A stretch of 22,026 nucleotides of DNA from Pigoraptor vietnamica (Eukaryota > Opisthokonta > Filasterea): NCBI GenBank assembly GCA_943704525.1, contig CALSCQ010001783.1, forward strand, positions 2,703 through 24,728, in the 5' to 3' direction. Every line of letters begins with the position of its first letter. Within the stretch, counting starts at the first letter, position 1. Shown in pieces: positions 1-9,991 of this stretch. The position numbers and the translations under genes are program-made. The notes under the pieces were generated by a model that was given only the letters and a program-made list of their open reading frames with translations, was not told where the DNA came from and made no database searches.

Positions 1-88
<88 letters not shown>
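1..88. repeat. 88-nt uninterrupted poly(A) tract at the window edge
   Basis: Positions 1-88 are all A, followed by mixed sequence from 89. Such a run is out of character with the GC-rich surroundings. It may be a natural poly(dA:dT) tract, the tail of a retroposed sequence on the other side of the edge, or an assembly artefact. Only one side is visible, so I cannot tell. Confidence 0.95.
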
Positions 89-90
<2 letters not shown>

Positions 91-753
91 TAGCACGAGA
101 AACAAAATAGAGCGGGACAAGGGAAAAATGACGCGAACCTGTCGAAATGTACGAGTGAATTCGAAATGTTTTGGAGTTCACGGAGCGTGGTGGAACGACT
201 GAGCAAAGACAACGAAAGCGTGGACCGGATTGGAGAATGGCACAGTGACAACAGCACACACAAAAAAAGGGACCAACCTTATCAACGCAAACTCGGGGAT
301 TTCGAAAGCAACCAAGCAAGAGAGCGCACACAAAGAGCGAAGGGGCGCAGAGGCCTCTTCTTTGGGATGCACGCCGTGTGTGTCGGTGTTGTGTGTGTGG
401 CCGACTTTCCTTTTCCGGTGAATTTTCCGGTGAATCGCCAATCCCGATTGGTCCCTGTAACCGGACAATTCTGGAATGTCCAGATAAATAACGTCATGGT
501 TACGTCACTACAATCATCCGGACAGCGCACGTGACCCTTTGCACAAGCATTTCCCGGCGGTCACGTCGGCAACATCCCGTCGGAGGCCACGTCCACAAAA
601 GCATCGCCTCCTCTCAGCTTCCACCCACGCGCATTACACACACGCACGTGTCTCACCTTGTTTGTCCGCAATTCACACGACTGTGAATGCTGCAAGCATA
701 GATATAGGCGATGAATAGTTGATTGATGTGCGTTGCGTTGCACACCCTCGCAA
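89..753 (+). promoter_or_regulatory. Upstream region of the SCP2-FYVE-ABC1 gene
   Basis: I see no convincing gene here; the reading frames lack homology and coding character. Visible motifs are a perfect 12-bp tandem pair (ttttccggtgaa, 411-422 and 423-434), two ACGTCA boxes 11 nt apart (491-496 and 502-507, CRE-like) and a CACGTG E-box (528-533). No clear TATA box is seen. A promoter role is inferred from position and motif clustering only. Confidence 0.4.
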
Positions 754-3700
754 ATGGCTCAAGTGGCTACAGCGCGACACCCGTCGTTGGCGGGGAAAGC
801 GACTCCGGCTGTCAGTGAGGCCGAGCACACTCCCTCTCCAGACCTCTTCTTCCGGCTCTTCGCAGATGCGCTGTCTGGACGCGGCCTCCGACGCGCTGTT
901 TACCAGTTTGTGCTCCTCCCGAACGAACTGTGGACCGTTTCCGTCGGCGATGACGGTCGGGCAACGGCAGCGCACGGACGCATCGAGCATGCGGGTGAGT
1001 GAGCGTCAGCGTGCGTATGTGATGAATGCTCAGAGCTGATTTCCTCCTCTCGCTATTGCGTCAGACTGCACGATCAAGACGACACTGCTGGACATTATCG
1101 AGATTGGCGACAACCGCACAAACGCCATGCGCGCACTGATGAGCAAGCGCATCGTCGTCGACGGCAACCGTGGCCTTCTTGCGCAGCTCGTGCCATACTT
1201 CAAGGACGTGGCGAGGTAAATAGACCGAAACGGACGTGCCCAATCTCACGTCTATATGTATCTGACACATGCCCTTTCGGACCCTCCAGGACGCTTGCGG
1301 CACAAACTGCCGAGGCACAGCGGGAGTCCGACGCTGCATTGGCGCACAGCGACGTCCACCATCATGTCAACGGCGTGCATTCTGTCGCCCACGAGCACGT
1401 GGCGTTTGTGGAGCGGAAGGACTGGCAGCCCGACAACGACGCGCCCTCGTGCGTGCTGTGCAAGTCGCCGTTCACGTTCACGCACCGCCGCCACCACTGT
1501 CGCCTGTGCGGCCGTGTCGTGTGCGCGGACTGCAGCGCGCGCAAGATTGTCGGCCAGCGCGTGTGCGACATGTGCCACGCCAATTCCCTCCTCGAGCACC
1601 ACCGCGCCTCGCTCCCCGCGCACCCTCAAGACCGCGTCGACGACAGCGACCCGCAGGGGCACCATCATCACCGCCGTCATCACTACCACAGCCGGCGTGG
1701 CCTCTCCGTGGGCGGCTTTCCCGATGCGCCAGACAACGGCAGCTCCAACGGCACCGGTAGCCGCCCTCCTGCGCCGGACGCCGCTCATCCTGCGTTGACG
1801 CGCACGATAAGCGGGTCCCAGCAGCCCAACGCGACGCACTCGTCGCCACCGGGGGCCGTCAAGTCGATGCCTCAGCCCTCGCGCTCGCAAGTTAGCGACC
1901 ACCCTCTTGCCTCGCCGGCGTCGTCGGCGGTTGAGGGGCGTCACCTCCATCAGCCGCACGGCAAGTCGGCGTCTTCCGCGTCGCTCGCGCAGGCCGACGC
2001 TGCTGCCCGCACGTCCTCTCGCGCGCAGTCCGTTCGCACCCTTCCCGGCGCCGCTTCACTTGGCGACGTGACGATGGGCCACGCGAGTGACGATCCCATG
2101 CGCGGGCACCTCGTCGCGCACTCGGACGCCCACATTCGCGCCCTTCAATCGGCCCCGATTCCGTCGAGCTTCGATCGCGCGCGTGCAGGGAGCGACAGGC
2201 TTCCGCCCGAGGCGGACGCCTTGCAGAGCGTTGCGTTCGAGTCGGAGGTGGAGGACCTCAAGACGCGCCTCCGCGATCTCCAGCGGCGTCTGCGTGGTCT
2301 GGAGCACGCGCTGCAGGAACGGCCGGGCGCCGTTCGCGCGGTTTTGTCTGCGTTGCTTCTGATGGTTGCCGGCGCCTTCGTCCTTGCGGCTTGCAACGGA
2401 CAGCCCCTGATCGCGTGGGACGCGGCCAGTGCGGCCGTGTCGTTGGCCGTGCGCGCTGCCTTTGTTGCTGGCCAGCGCGCCTCCGAGCGGTGGACGGCGC
2501 TTGCGACGGACCCTTCGCCGATTGCGCTCCCCGGCGGCCTCAGCATCGACGCGCCCGTCCATTCCGTGCGGTTGCCCGCGGCGATACTCGTGACGGCTGC
2601 GGTGACGTTGTTTATCCTGCGGGTCGTTCTGTTGCCGCCCGTGCGCATGTTGTTGCTGTCGGACGAGCGCGAGATGCTCGTGCGCCGCGTGAAGGTGTAC
2701 ACGATTGCGAGCCGCATCATCGCAGGGTACATGCTGCTGAAGTTGTGGACATGGGTGGGCATTCGTCGCGTTGCCTTGTTGCTACTGTGGATAGCAATTC
2801 CCGACTAGCGTGCGTCCCTGTCGTCCTGCACATGTGCGTCGCCCGTGCTGCTCCGCAACTGTAGATTGCAACCCGGACTGCCCTCCCCCTTGCCTACTCG
2901 TGCCTGAGTTCTGAAGCACGGTTTCGCTTGCTATGCTTTGCTTTCCCTTTGATTAACTGTCTGCGCCTTCTTCACGCACAGGGACGCGAGGGACCGGAGA
3001 TTGAGGCTGCGTGGTCCAAGCGACATGCCATATATTCCGTGCGCGTGCGCCGCGCCATCGTCGATCTGAAGGGCTTTTGGGTCAAAGTGGGGCAGTACCT
3101 CAGCTCGCGTCCGGACATTCTCCCGGGCGAGTGGTGAGTGATTCGTCTGCGGTCGATTGCTAGCAGTTCCATATCCCCCTTTGATTGTTTTTTGTTTCTT
3201 GGCCAATGTTGCATCGCCCGAGTCGTTTGTTCCTTGCGGACTTACGAGGCCGTCGTGCTCTCTGTCTCAGTTTTCACCTGCAACAGTGCGTTTGTTGGCT
3301 CTCGTGTGCCTGTTCTCGTGGTTACGCGGACGGCGTGCTGGGCTGCTTCCACTCATGGCTCATGCTATGCAGGGTGAGCGAGCTCAAGACGCTCCAGGAC
3401 GAAATGCCGGCGAGCGGCATGGACCACGTGCGCCGCGTCATCCGCGAAGACTTTTCCAAGGAAGTGGAGGACCTCTTCGCGTCGTTTGACGAGGAGCCGA
3501 TTGCGGCCGCGTCCATCGCGCAGGTGCGTTCCCCTTTATCGGCTGCTGCGCCCTTGTGCCTCTCTGCGGCAGCGCGTTTCATTCCGCGTTGTCCAATGCC
3601 TTTGGGCTTCCAATGTGAATCTAACTGCTCTCGCTCTTCCACTCGTTCCGTTTGGTGTGAACGGCAGGTCCACTGCGCGACCCTTCGCAACGGGGAGCGC

Positions 3701-6700
3701 GTGGTCGTGAAGGTGCAGCACCCCCGGATGGACGTCATCATGAGGCAGGACATGGCCAACCTCGCCGTGATCATGCGCGGCGTCGCGTGGCTCGAGCCAA
3801 AGTTCGACTTCCGCCCCGTCGTCGACGAGTGGTCGAAGGAGGTCCGTTGGTCTCAATTCAGTGTCTCGTGCAACCTGCGGAATACTGTGTGGCGTTCTCC
3901 GATTTTTGTGGACGTGTGCATGTGTACGTTGTCGAGGGGACTTTACATAGTGCGATGGGACACATGACAGGAACTACTAGCTGCATGCACGTGCTCACCG
4001 GCTGTCCTACAAGCGCAGGCTATCAAGGAGCTCGACTTCTTCAACGAGGCGCGGAACATGACGCGCGTGGCGGACAACCTCGAGCGCTCACGCGTGGACT
4101 GCATCATTCCGAAGGTCACCAGCAGCCTCGTCAGCGCGCGCGTGCTCACGATGGAGTATGTGGAGGGGTTCAAGGTGACGGACGTTGGGCGACTCAAGGC
4201 CCTTGGCATCGATCGCGCGGCGCTGCTCTCGCGCATATGCCAGGCGTATGCGAGCCAGGTGTACGTCGACGGCTTCTTCAACGCCGACCCGCATCCTGGG
4301 TGGGTGTTGGTGATGTGTGCAACTTTCAATGTTTGAGTCTGCGTGTGCGTCTGTGTGTATGTGTGTATGTGTGTGTGTGTCTGCATTATGTGTGTTTAAG
4401 TGTGTCGGGGTCTGAGTATGAAACTTTCCGGCGTGAGAGTGGGTGAGAGAGGGCATATCGCTTTCCGCATCTTCTGACGATTCTCTCTCTTTCTCCCTCG
4501 AACACACAGCAACATCCTGGTGTCCATCAAGGACGGCATCGTTCGCCCGGTGCTCCTCGACTTCGGCCTCACCAAAGCCCTTCCGCCGCACTTGAAGCGC
4601 GCGTTTGCGCGGATGGTCCACTCGGCCATGGTGATGGACTCTGGAAATCTCCTGAGGTGCGCGGGTTCGAATCCCGACATTGCCACGCGCATCGCAATTA
4701 CACCCGCCCTCAGTGCACACTTAATGTCTTATAACTTTATTCTGCTCATTTCTTTTGTCACAAATGGCTAATACACTCTGTGCGGTCCTTGTTATTCCCC
4801 CGCGCAGGTCGTTTGAGGATATGGGACTCAAACTCAACCGCACCAATCCGTCCGAGGACATGAATAACATCCGCTTCCTACTGCGCGACACGGCCCCCGC
4901 GGCAGAGGCGCGCTCGCAGTTCCGCGAATACCGCCGCGAGCAGATGCAGAAGCTCGAGCAGCTCCCGCGTTCGCAGCGCAACCCCGTCGACGCGTGGCCC
5001 GGCGAGCTCCTCTTCTTCTTCCGCGTGACGTTCCTTCTCCGCGGGCTGTGCTCTGCACTCGAGACGCGCATCCCGTTCGTCAAGATGATGGGACCGTACG
5101 CCCACCGCGCCCTCCTCGACGCCTTCCCTGCGGAGACGCACGCGCGTGAGCCCATTTACGCGACGCCGTCGCTCTCGTCGACCCACGCGAAGGTTGGTGC
5201 GGATATTATTCTCCTTTATCGCCGCAACTTTACCCTGTCATTGTGCGCTCTCGCTGGTTTGACGCGACACTAAAATCGGCGTCCCGTCTCAGGTCGAGCA
5301 CCTCTTGCGGCGCCTGCACGCGGCGGGGGCGTTCCTCGGCATCCAAGTGGCGGTGTACAAGGACGGCGTGAAGGTCGTCGATGCGGCCGCGGGCGTTATG
5401 GGCCTCGCGGACCCGCGCCCGGTCACCCCTTTGTCGCTCTTCAACGGATTCTCTGTCACCAAGGCGGTCTCGGCGACGGCGGTGGGTTGGGGTTGCTGAT
5501 GGGCTGTCCGGTGTTGGGGTTGTTGACGGGCTGCATTGCGCCCTCTCCCATGTTATGTCGGTGAACTTTTTTTTGTGAATGCGCTGGTCGTGAGCCCCTG
5601 AATGTGCGCGGCGTGCGTATTCCATTTGTCTCACACGAGTCTGACCGCAACCGCGTCCCAATCATTCGGCCAGGTCCACATTCTCGCCGGCCGCGGCCTC
5701 GTCGACTACGACGCGCCCGTCGCATCGTACTGGCCCGCTTTCGCAGCCGAGGGCAAGCGCGACGTCACCGTCCGTCACGTGATGGCGCACACGGCGGGCC
5801 TCGAGTCGGCCGCGCCCGTCCTCACGCCCATCGCCCAGCTCTGCGATTACGAGGGCATGCTGCGCAGGGTTGCTGCCGCCAAGCCGTCGTCTCCTGCGGG
5901 GCAGGCCGGGCGCTACCACTACTACTCGTTCGGCTGGCTCTGCGGCGGCGTGCTGCGCGGGGCGCTCAACGGCCCTTCTGCGGAGGGTCTGCAAGTGGAG
6001 GACGGCACGTCCAAGGGCAAGAAGGCGGAGGGCAAGGCAAACGCCCCGGATGCGGACGCGCCCGTGGTGGACATGGCGGCCTTTGTGCGCGACGAGATTG
6101 CGCGCCCTCTCGGCATCGAGAGCGAGTTTTACCTCGGGTGTGTGCCGGTGTCCGAGTGGGATCGCATCGCGACGCTCGCGAACGGGTTCGGTTCGTCCGG
6201 CGGACCTCCCACCCCCGATGACGTGGCCACCCTCATCCAGGAGATACGGCAGCGTCAGGAGGGCGACGGGGCCGCCGCGGCTCCGCAAGCGGCTGGCGGC
6301 GAGGGCGGCGCGCCGGCGGCCGGGTGGAAGCCCACGGGCAAGAGCGTGGTGTCGGATCTCGAGAAGGCGTTTGGGGCGTCGTCGTCGGGTGCGATCGCGG
6401 ACCCGTGCGTCTACAACGCGCGTGAGCTCAGGGAGGGATGCGTGCCCGCGGCGAACGGGCACTTCTCCGCGCGCGCGCTCGCCCGCTTCTACGACTGCAT
6501 TGCTCGTGGGGGCGTCGTGCCACTGCCATCAGACGGCTCCGGTGCGGCGGGGACTCCCGGCCCATCTCCGCGGCGCCTGTTCCCCGCGGAGCTGCTGTCA
6601 CGGATCAGCAGCCAGCAGTCGGTCGTCTCTCTGCCGTTCCTCGACGAAGGCATGCCATACGGCCTCGGGTTCCGTCTCTACGCGCTGCGTGACACGAACA

Positions 6701-6897
6701 CGGGAGTGATGTGCAGGGAGCGCGCGATAGGCCACTCTGGGCTTGGAGGGTCGATTGCGCTGTGCGACCTCCACTCGCGCGTGTCGGTGGCCGTGACGGT
6801 CAACCGGCTGAGCTTTGTGCGCGACTCTGTGAATGAGATTGTGGGGCTTGTGCTGGAGGACCTCGCGCACGCCGAGATTGCGAGCCTCCTCGCGTGA
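754..6897 (+). CDS. SCP2-FYVE-ABC1 kinase-beta-lactamase fusion protein (11 exons, 1519 aa)
   Basis: Exons: 754-994, 1065-1215, 1290-2754, 2982-3133, 3373-3523, 3668-3841, 4019-4299, 4510-4656, 4808-5192, 5293-5481, 5674-6897; all phases agree and the stop is TGA. Domains in order: SCP2-like lipid-binding fold (about residues 28-130); FYVE finger (172-230) with WxxD, RRHHCRLCG, RVC and all eight Cys; a Ser/Pro-rich linker; coiled coil (447-475); hydrophobic segments near 480-500 and 560-582; ABC1/ADCK kinase with KxGQ (654-657), Ala-rich AAAS loop (714-717), Lys735, DPHPGN (868-873) and DFG (889-891); beta-lactamase-like domain with SVTK (1103-1106), YYSF (1195-1198) and HSG (1466-1468). The C-terminal half follows the plant ABC1-beta-lactamase family closely. 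FYVE fingers bind PI3P, so endosomal targeting is inferred; the ABC1 substrate is unknown. Main uncertainty: the 2754/2982 junction joining FYVE to ABC1. The alternative is two genes, one stopping at 2806-2808, but the ABC1 exon then has no in-frame ATG. Confidence 0.82.
2755..2981 (+). other. Intron joining the FYVE half to the ABC1 half
   Basis: This 227-nt segment begins gtgggc and ends cacag, phase 0 on both sides. It carries a TTAAC branch-point-like motif about 30 nt before the acceptor and a pyrimidine-rich stretch after it. Reading through it instead hits TAG at 2806-2808. There is no AATAAA and no in-frame ATG before the ABC1 exon. The joined protein keeps the spacing of the plant ABC1 N-terminus, from the basic KV-(I/Y) helix to the conserved Trp, to within one residue as I recall that family. 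Confidence 0.78.
4342..4401 (+). repeat. GT-rich imperfect microsatellite in intron 7 of the fusion gene
   Basis: An imperfect run of tgtgtgta and gtgtgt units inside the 4300-4509 intron. It is not coding; the flanking exons meet at DPHPG/NILV across it. Confidence 0.8.
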
Positions 6898-7210
6898 GAG
6901 GGCGCTCTGCGATTCCCAGTGTGGAGAAAGTGGCCCGGGGATTGCCGCGATCGGTCTGCATTGCTGCGGATGTCCTTTTTTCGGCGTCTCGGTGCCTATG
7001 TATTGTACGGGAAAGTCGTTCTCCTTGTGGCTTGCGAATGAAATGAAATCGAAAGGGCTACTATATAACAGAGGCATGCTCGCACGGGCAGCTACAGTCG
7101 CACATGCATGACGAGCCAAGCTGCATGGCGAGCCAATATGGCATGACGAGCCAATGGCTTGCTCGGTGAGAGAGAAAATACGTGCACACATAAGACTCGT
7201 AGGCAGTCGT
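6898..7210. other. Spacer between convergent genes with a triple direct repeat
   Basis: Both neighbouring genes end here, so this holds two 3' ends. I see no AATAAA on either strand. A 14-nt unit, gcatgacgagccaa, occurs three times at 7106-7119, 7123-7136 (one mismatch) and 7141-7154, about 17-18 nt apart. No other structure is evident. Confidence 0.7.
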
Positions 7211-9541
7211 TTAGTGGGCGAGTCCCAGCCTCTTTTCCCGCCGTGGCGCACCGCCGCTCGCGCGCTTCTTCTCGTTGACGCCGCCCCCGCGCAGCGGAAT
7301 GGCGCCGTACTTCTTCCAATGCGCGCGGCACTCGCGGCATAGCACACAGCCCCAATACGACATCATGTGGTAGCTCGCCGCGACCTTGGACCTGCAGTCG
7401 ACGTTCGCGCACCGCATCCTCCGCTTTCCCCCGTGGCTCAAGTCCTCGCTGCTATCGCTCACGGGCTCCACGTCCACGGAGTCGTTCACAAGGTGCGACT
7501 CGACGTTTTGCGCCGTCACGTGCTGTGCGGGAGTGCCGTTGCCCGCCGCCCGCGTACCCCCATCCGCCCCATGGGAGTCGTGCGCCTCAAGCCCTCGTAT
7601 TCGCGGCACAATCGCCGTTTTGCGACCCTCGCGCTTGACGCACTCGCCGTACAGCCTCGATCGCCTCTTCCATATGTAATAGTACCCGACAACGTGCCCA
7701 ATCGATCGGTGAGAGAGCACGCGGCGCTGAATTTTGTCGAGGCGCTTGCCGTACTCCGCCACGCCCGCATCGAACAAAACCCGGCTGCTGTCGTCCCACA
7801 CGTCCACAGTCTCGACATCACGCACGCAGCCCGCGTGCTCGGCGAGGGCTGCGGCCGGATCGTAGCCGTTACTCGTCAGCAGAGAGAGGCTGTGCAGGTG
7901 CGCTCGGTTCCCGTCGCTCACAACGTTCGCGGCGACTGGAAACGACGAGGGCGGGACGCTGTAACCCGTAATCGACGACTGCACGTGCGCGATCCTTTGG
8001 TTCGTCAACACCGTCGCGCGTGCCGCAGAGAGATAGCTGTCTAATTCCTCAGGCGTGAGTGCGCAGCGAGTGGCGCTGAAGAGAAGCTCGCCCTGAACTT
8101 CGCGCGCGCGGCGGAAGGCGTCCGCGTCCCTGTTATGCGCCAACTTCGGTATCACAGCCTGATAGTCTGCTCCGATGCGCATGGCGGCGCCGAGAGGCCG
8201 CGATATGCCGTCGTCCGACGGGTCGGCCCGTGTGAGTGCGGCGGTGAGCGCGGGCCGCTTGAATTCGTAGAAGAACGAGTCCTCGCGCTGGGCGTAATTG
8301 GTGAGCGGCTCGTCGATGTCACCCACGTGGCGAACGCGGCATTTGCCGCGGAGTGCGCCGACGGGATTCACGTCGATAACTTCCGTCTGCACGAGCTCAC
8401 TGCGGGCGTGGAGGAAGTCAGTCTCGGAGTGGCCCGCCCACGGTATTATGGCAGACAAAGCCACGCCGCCACAGAAGACACGTCCACGGCGCGACACAGG
8501 TGTACGAGACAGGCGCCTAGACGCAACGCACATGCGCAGGTGTCAGGGGACTAGAGAAAACGCACATGCACAGACAGGCGCCTAGGCGCAACGCACATGC
8601 GAAAGTGTCAGGGACTAGAGAAAACGCACACGCGCAATAAATAAACAACGCACCGCATCCCCAGCCCCTGCTCCATCCTTGCGACTATGGCTTCGTTCGC
8701 GTCGACCTCGCCGATCCGCATGAACCAATTCACGCCCATCGCGGGCCCTTCGTCCTCCTCTTCTTCATTCGACCCCGAGCCCGAATCCCCCGCGCGCGAC
8801 GCACCCGTCCGCGCCGCACCCGCGCCATTGGTGCCGTCCTTGCTCTTCACCTCGCTTGCGTCGTCATGGTCGTCGGCATCCGGCGGTCCGTTTGGGTAGA
8901 ATTTTGTGATGCGGCCAATGTCGAAGGGGGCGCCGGTCTCTTCCGAGGCAAGATAGACAAAGTCTGCGCGTTGATGGTGCGTGGTGTGAGTGAGAATGAA
9001 AGCGATAGTGCTCAAGTGCACGAGCGAACGATGCATGTGGTTGGTGTGAGTGAGAATGAAAGCGATAGTGCTCAAATGCACGAGCGAACGATGCACGTGT
9101 GTGGTGTGAGTGAGAATGAAAGCGACAGTGCTCAAGTGCACGAGCGAATGATGCACGTGAGGGTTGGCATTGCGGACGATGAAAGCGATAGTGCTCAAAG
9201 CACGCGAGAGAAGGAACACAAAGGGAAAGTGGCGCGTGACAAAAAGGGTGTGGGCACGGCACAAGAGCGCATCGGGCACGCGGTGCGTGTGAACGAACAC
9301 AGGAACGTTGCAGATGCCCCCTTCTCTCCCATCAACAAGCCTACACATTCGCATCAGGCGAGGGCCACTAAAATAAACAAAGCGACGTCGGTACAGACTC
9401 GAGTGGGAGACAAGGGAGTGCGCACATGGCGACGAATGCGAACGCAATACCTCCGACGGAGTACGAGACGCCGTTCACAGAGGCCCTGTCGGCCGTCACG
9501 CGTATGTCGTCGTCGTCTTCGTCAATGCCCCACGCCGCCAT
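7211..9541 (-). CDS. MTA-like BAH-ELM2-SANT-GATA chromatin protein (3 exons, 529 aa)
   Basis: Exons 9541-9451, 8963-8654 and 8399-7211 (phases 1 and 2, stop TAA). The start sits in a strong gccATGg context, and the first junction makes VGDFVYL, the usual MTA opening. BAH domain: residues about 24-165, with VNWFMRIGEV and RGKC (151-154), split by an acidic and Gly/Ser-rich insert. ELM2: ends in MRIGADYQAVIPKL (207-220). SANT: about 334-381, with VWDDS and GYYYIWK. GATA-like finger: Cys464, 469, 488 and 491, followed by HWKKYG, the signature of metastasis-associated (MTA) proteins. MTA proteins scaffold NuRD-type histone deacetylase complexes in the nucleus, with ELM2-SANT binding HDAC; that role is inferred here. 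The finger opens with C-x4-C rather than C-x2-C. RERE/atrophin shares the domain order but lacks the WKKYG-type tail as I know it. The 487-nt first intron holds a minisatellite. Confidence 0.9.
8509..8636. repeat. Two-copy tandem repeat (about 65 bp) in intron 2 of the MTA-like gene
   Basis: A unit starting acaggcgcctag begins at 8509 and again at 8574. The copies share acgcaacgcacatgcg, gtgtcaggg and actagagaaaacgcaca with small substitutions and indels. It lies wholly within the 8400-8653 intron. Confidence 0.85.
8983..9200. repeat. 60-bp minisatellite, three full copies plus a decayed fourth, in intron 1 of the MTA-like gene
   Basis: Copies start at 8983, 9043 and 9103 with exact 60-bp period and only a few substitutions. 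A degraded fourth runs from about 9163 to 9200. Each holds gtgagtgagaatgaaagcga and tgctcaagtgcacgagcgaa. Because 60 is a multiple of three, open frames run through it on both strands, but it sits between well-supported exons. Confidence 0.93.
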
Positions 9542-9784
9542 GGCATCACGAAGAAGCGCACGCAACGAAGCACATTCGCTCGCGAGCGCTCACGGCGAAC
9601 ACGCGGTACCTCGCGCCGGAGTGACGTTAATGCCGCAAATCAGATGCGTGAGTGTGGAACAGATTGCTCGAGCCCACAATCGCTGCTGAAAGAGCCGGCG
9701 AGCTGGCGGTATGCGAAGAGAGCAAGAAGAGAACAGCAAAGGGAAAGGGAGGCATCCAGCGCGTGAAGGTGTGCTCGGTGTGTG

Positions 9785-9902
<118 letters not shown>

Positions 9903-9991
9903 AATTTCGCCAGTGGCGGGTCGACGTCATTTGAAATTGGCGGGTGATCGAGGGGTACGGTTACCATGTGCTCTCAGTGACTGTATGGGCG

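Noticed and set aside
1339-2808. A stand-alone 489-residue FYVE protein ending at TAG 2806
   Set aside because: It lacks an ATG at 1339 (TTG) and is the middle of a spliced frame starting at 754. The end at 2808 is bypassed by a well-formed phase-0 intron that joins the ABC1 exon.
4620-4690. A tRNA-Ser gene overlapping exon 8 and intron 8
   Set aside because: The T-arm is good, but no 5' acceptor strand pairs with the 3' side and the upstream half is conserved ABC1 coding sequence.
8866-9624. A 252-residue plus-strand frame through the 60-bp repeat
   Set aside because: It opens only because the repeat is a multiple of three, and it runs antisense to two supported exons of the MTA-like gene.
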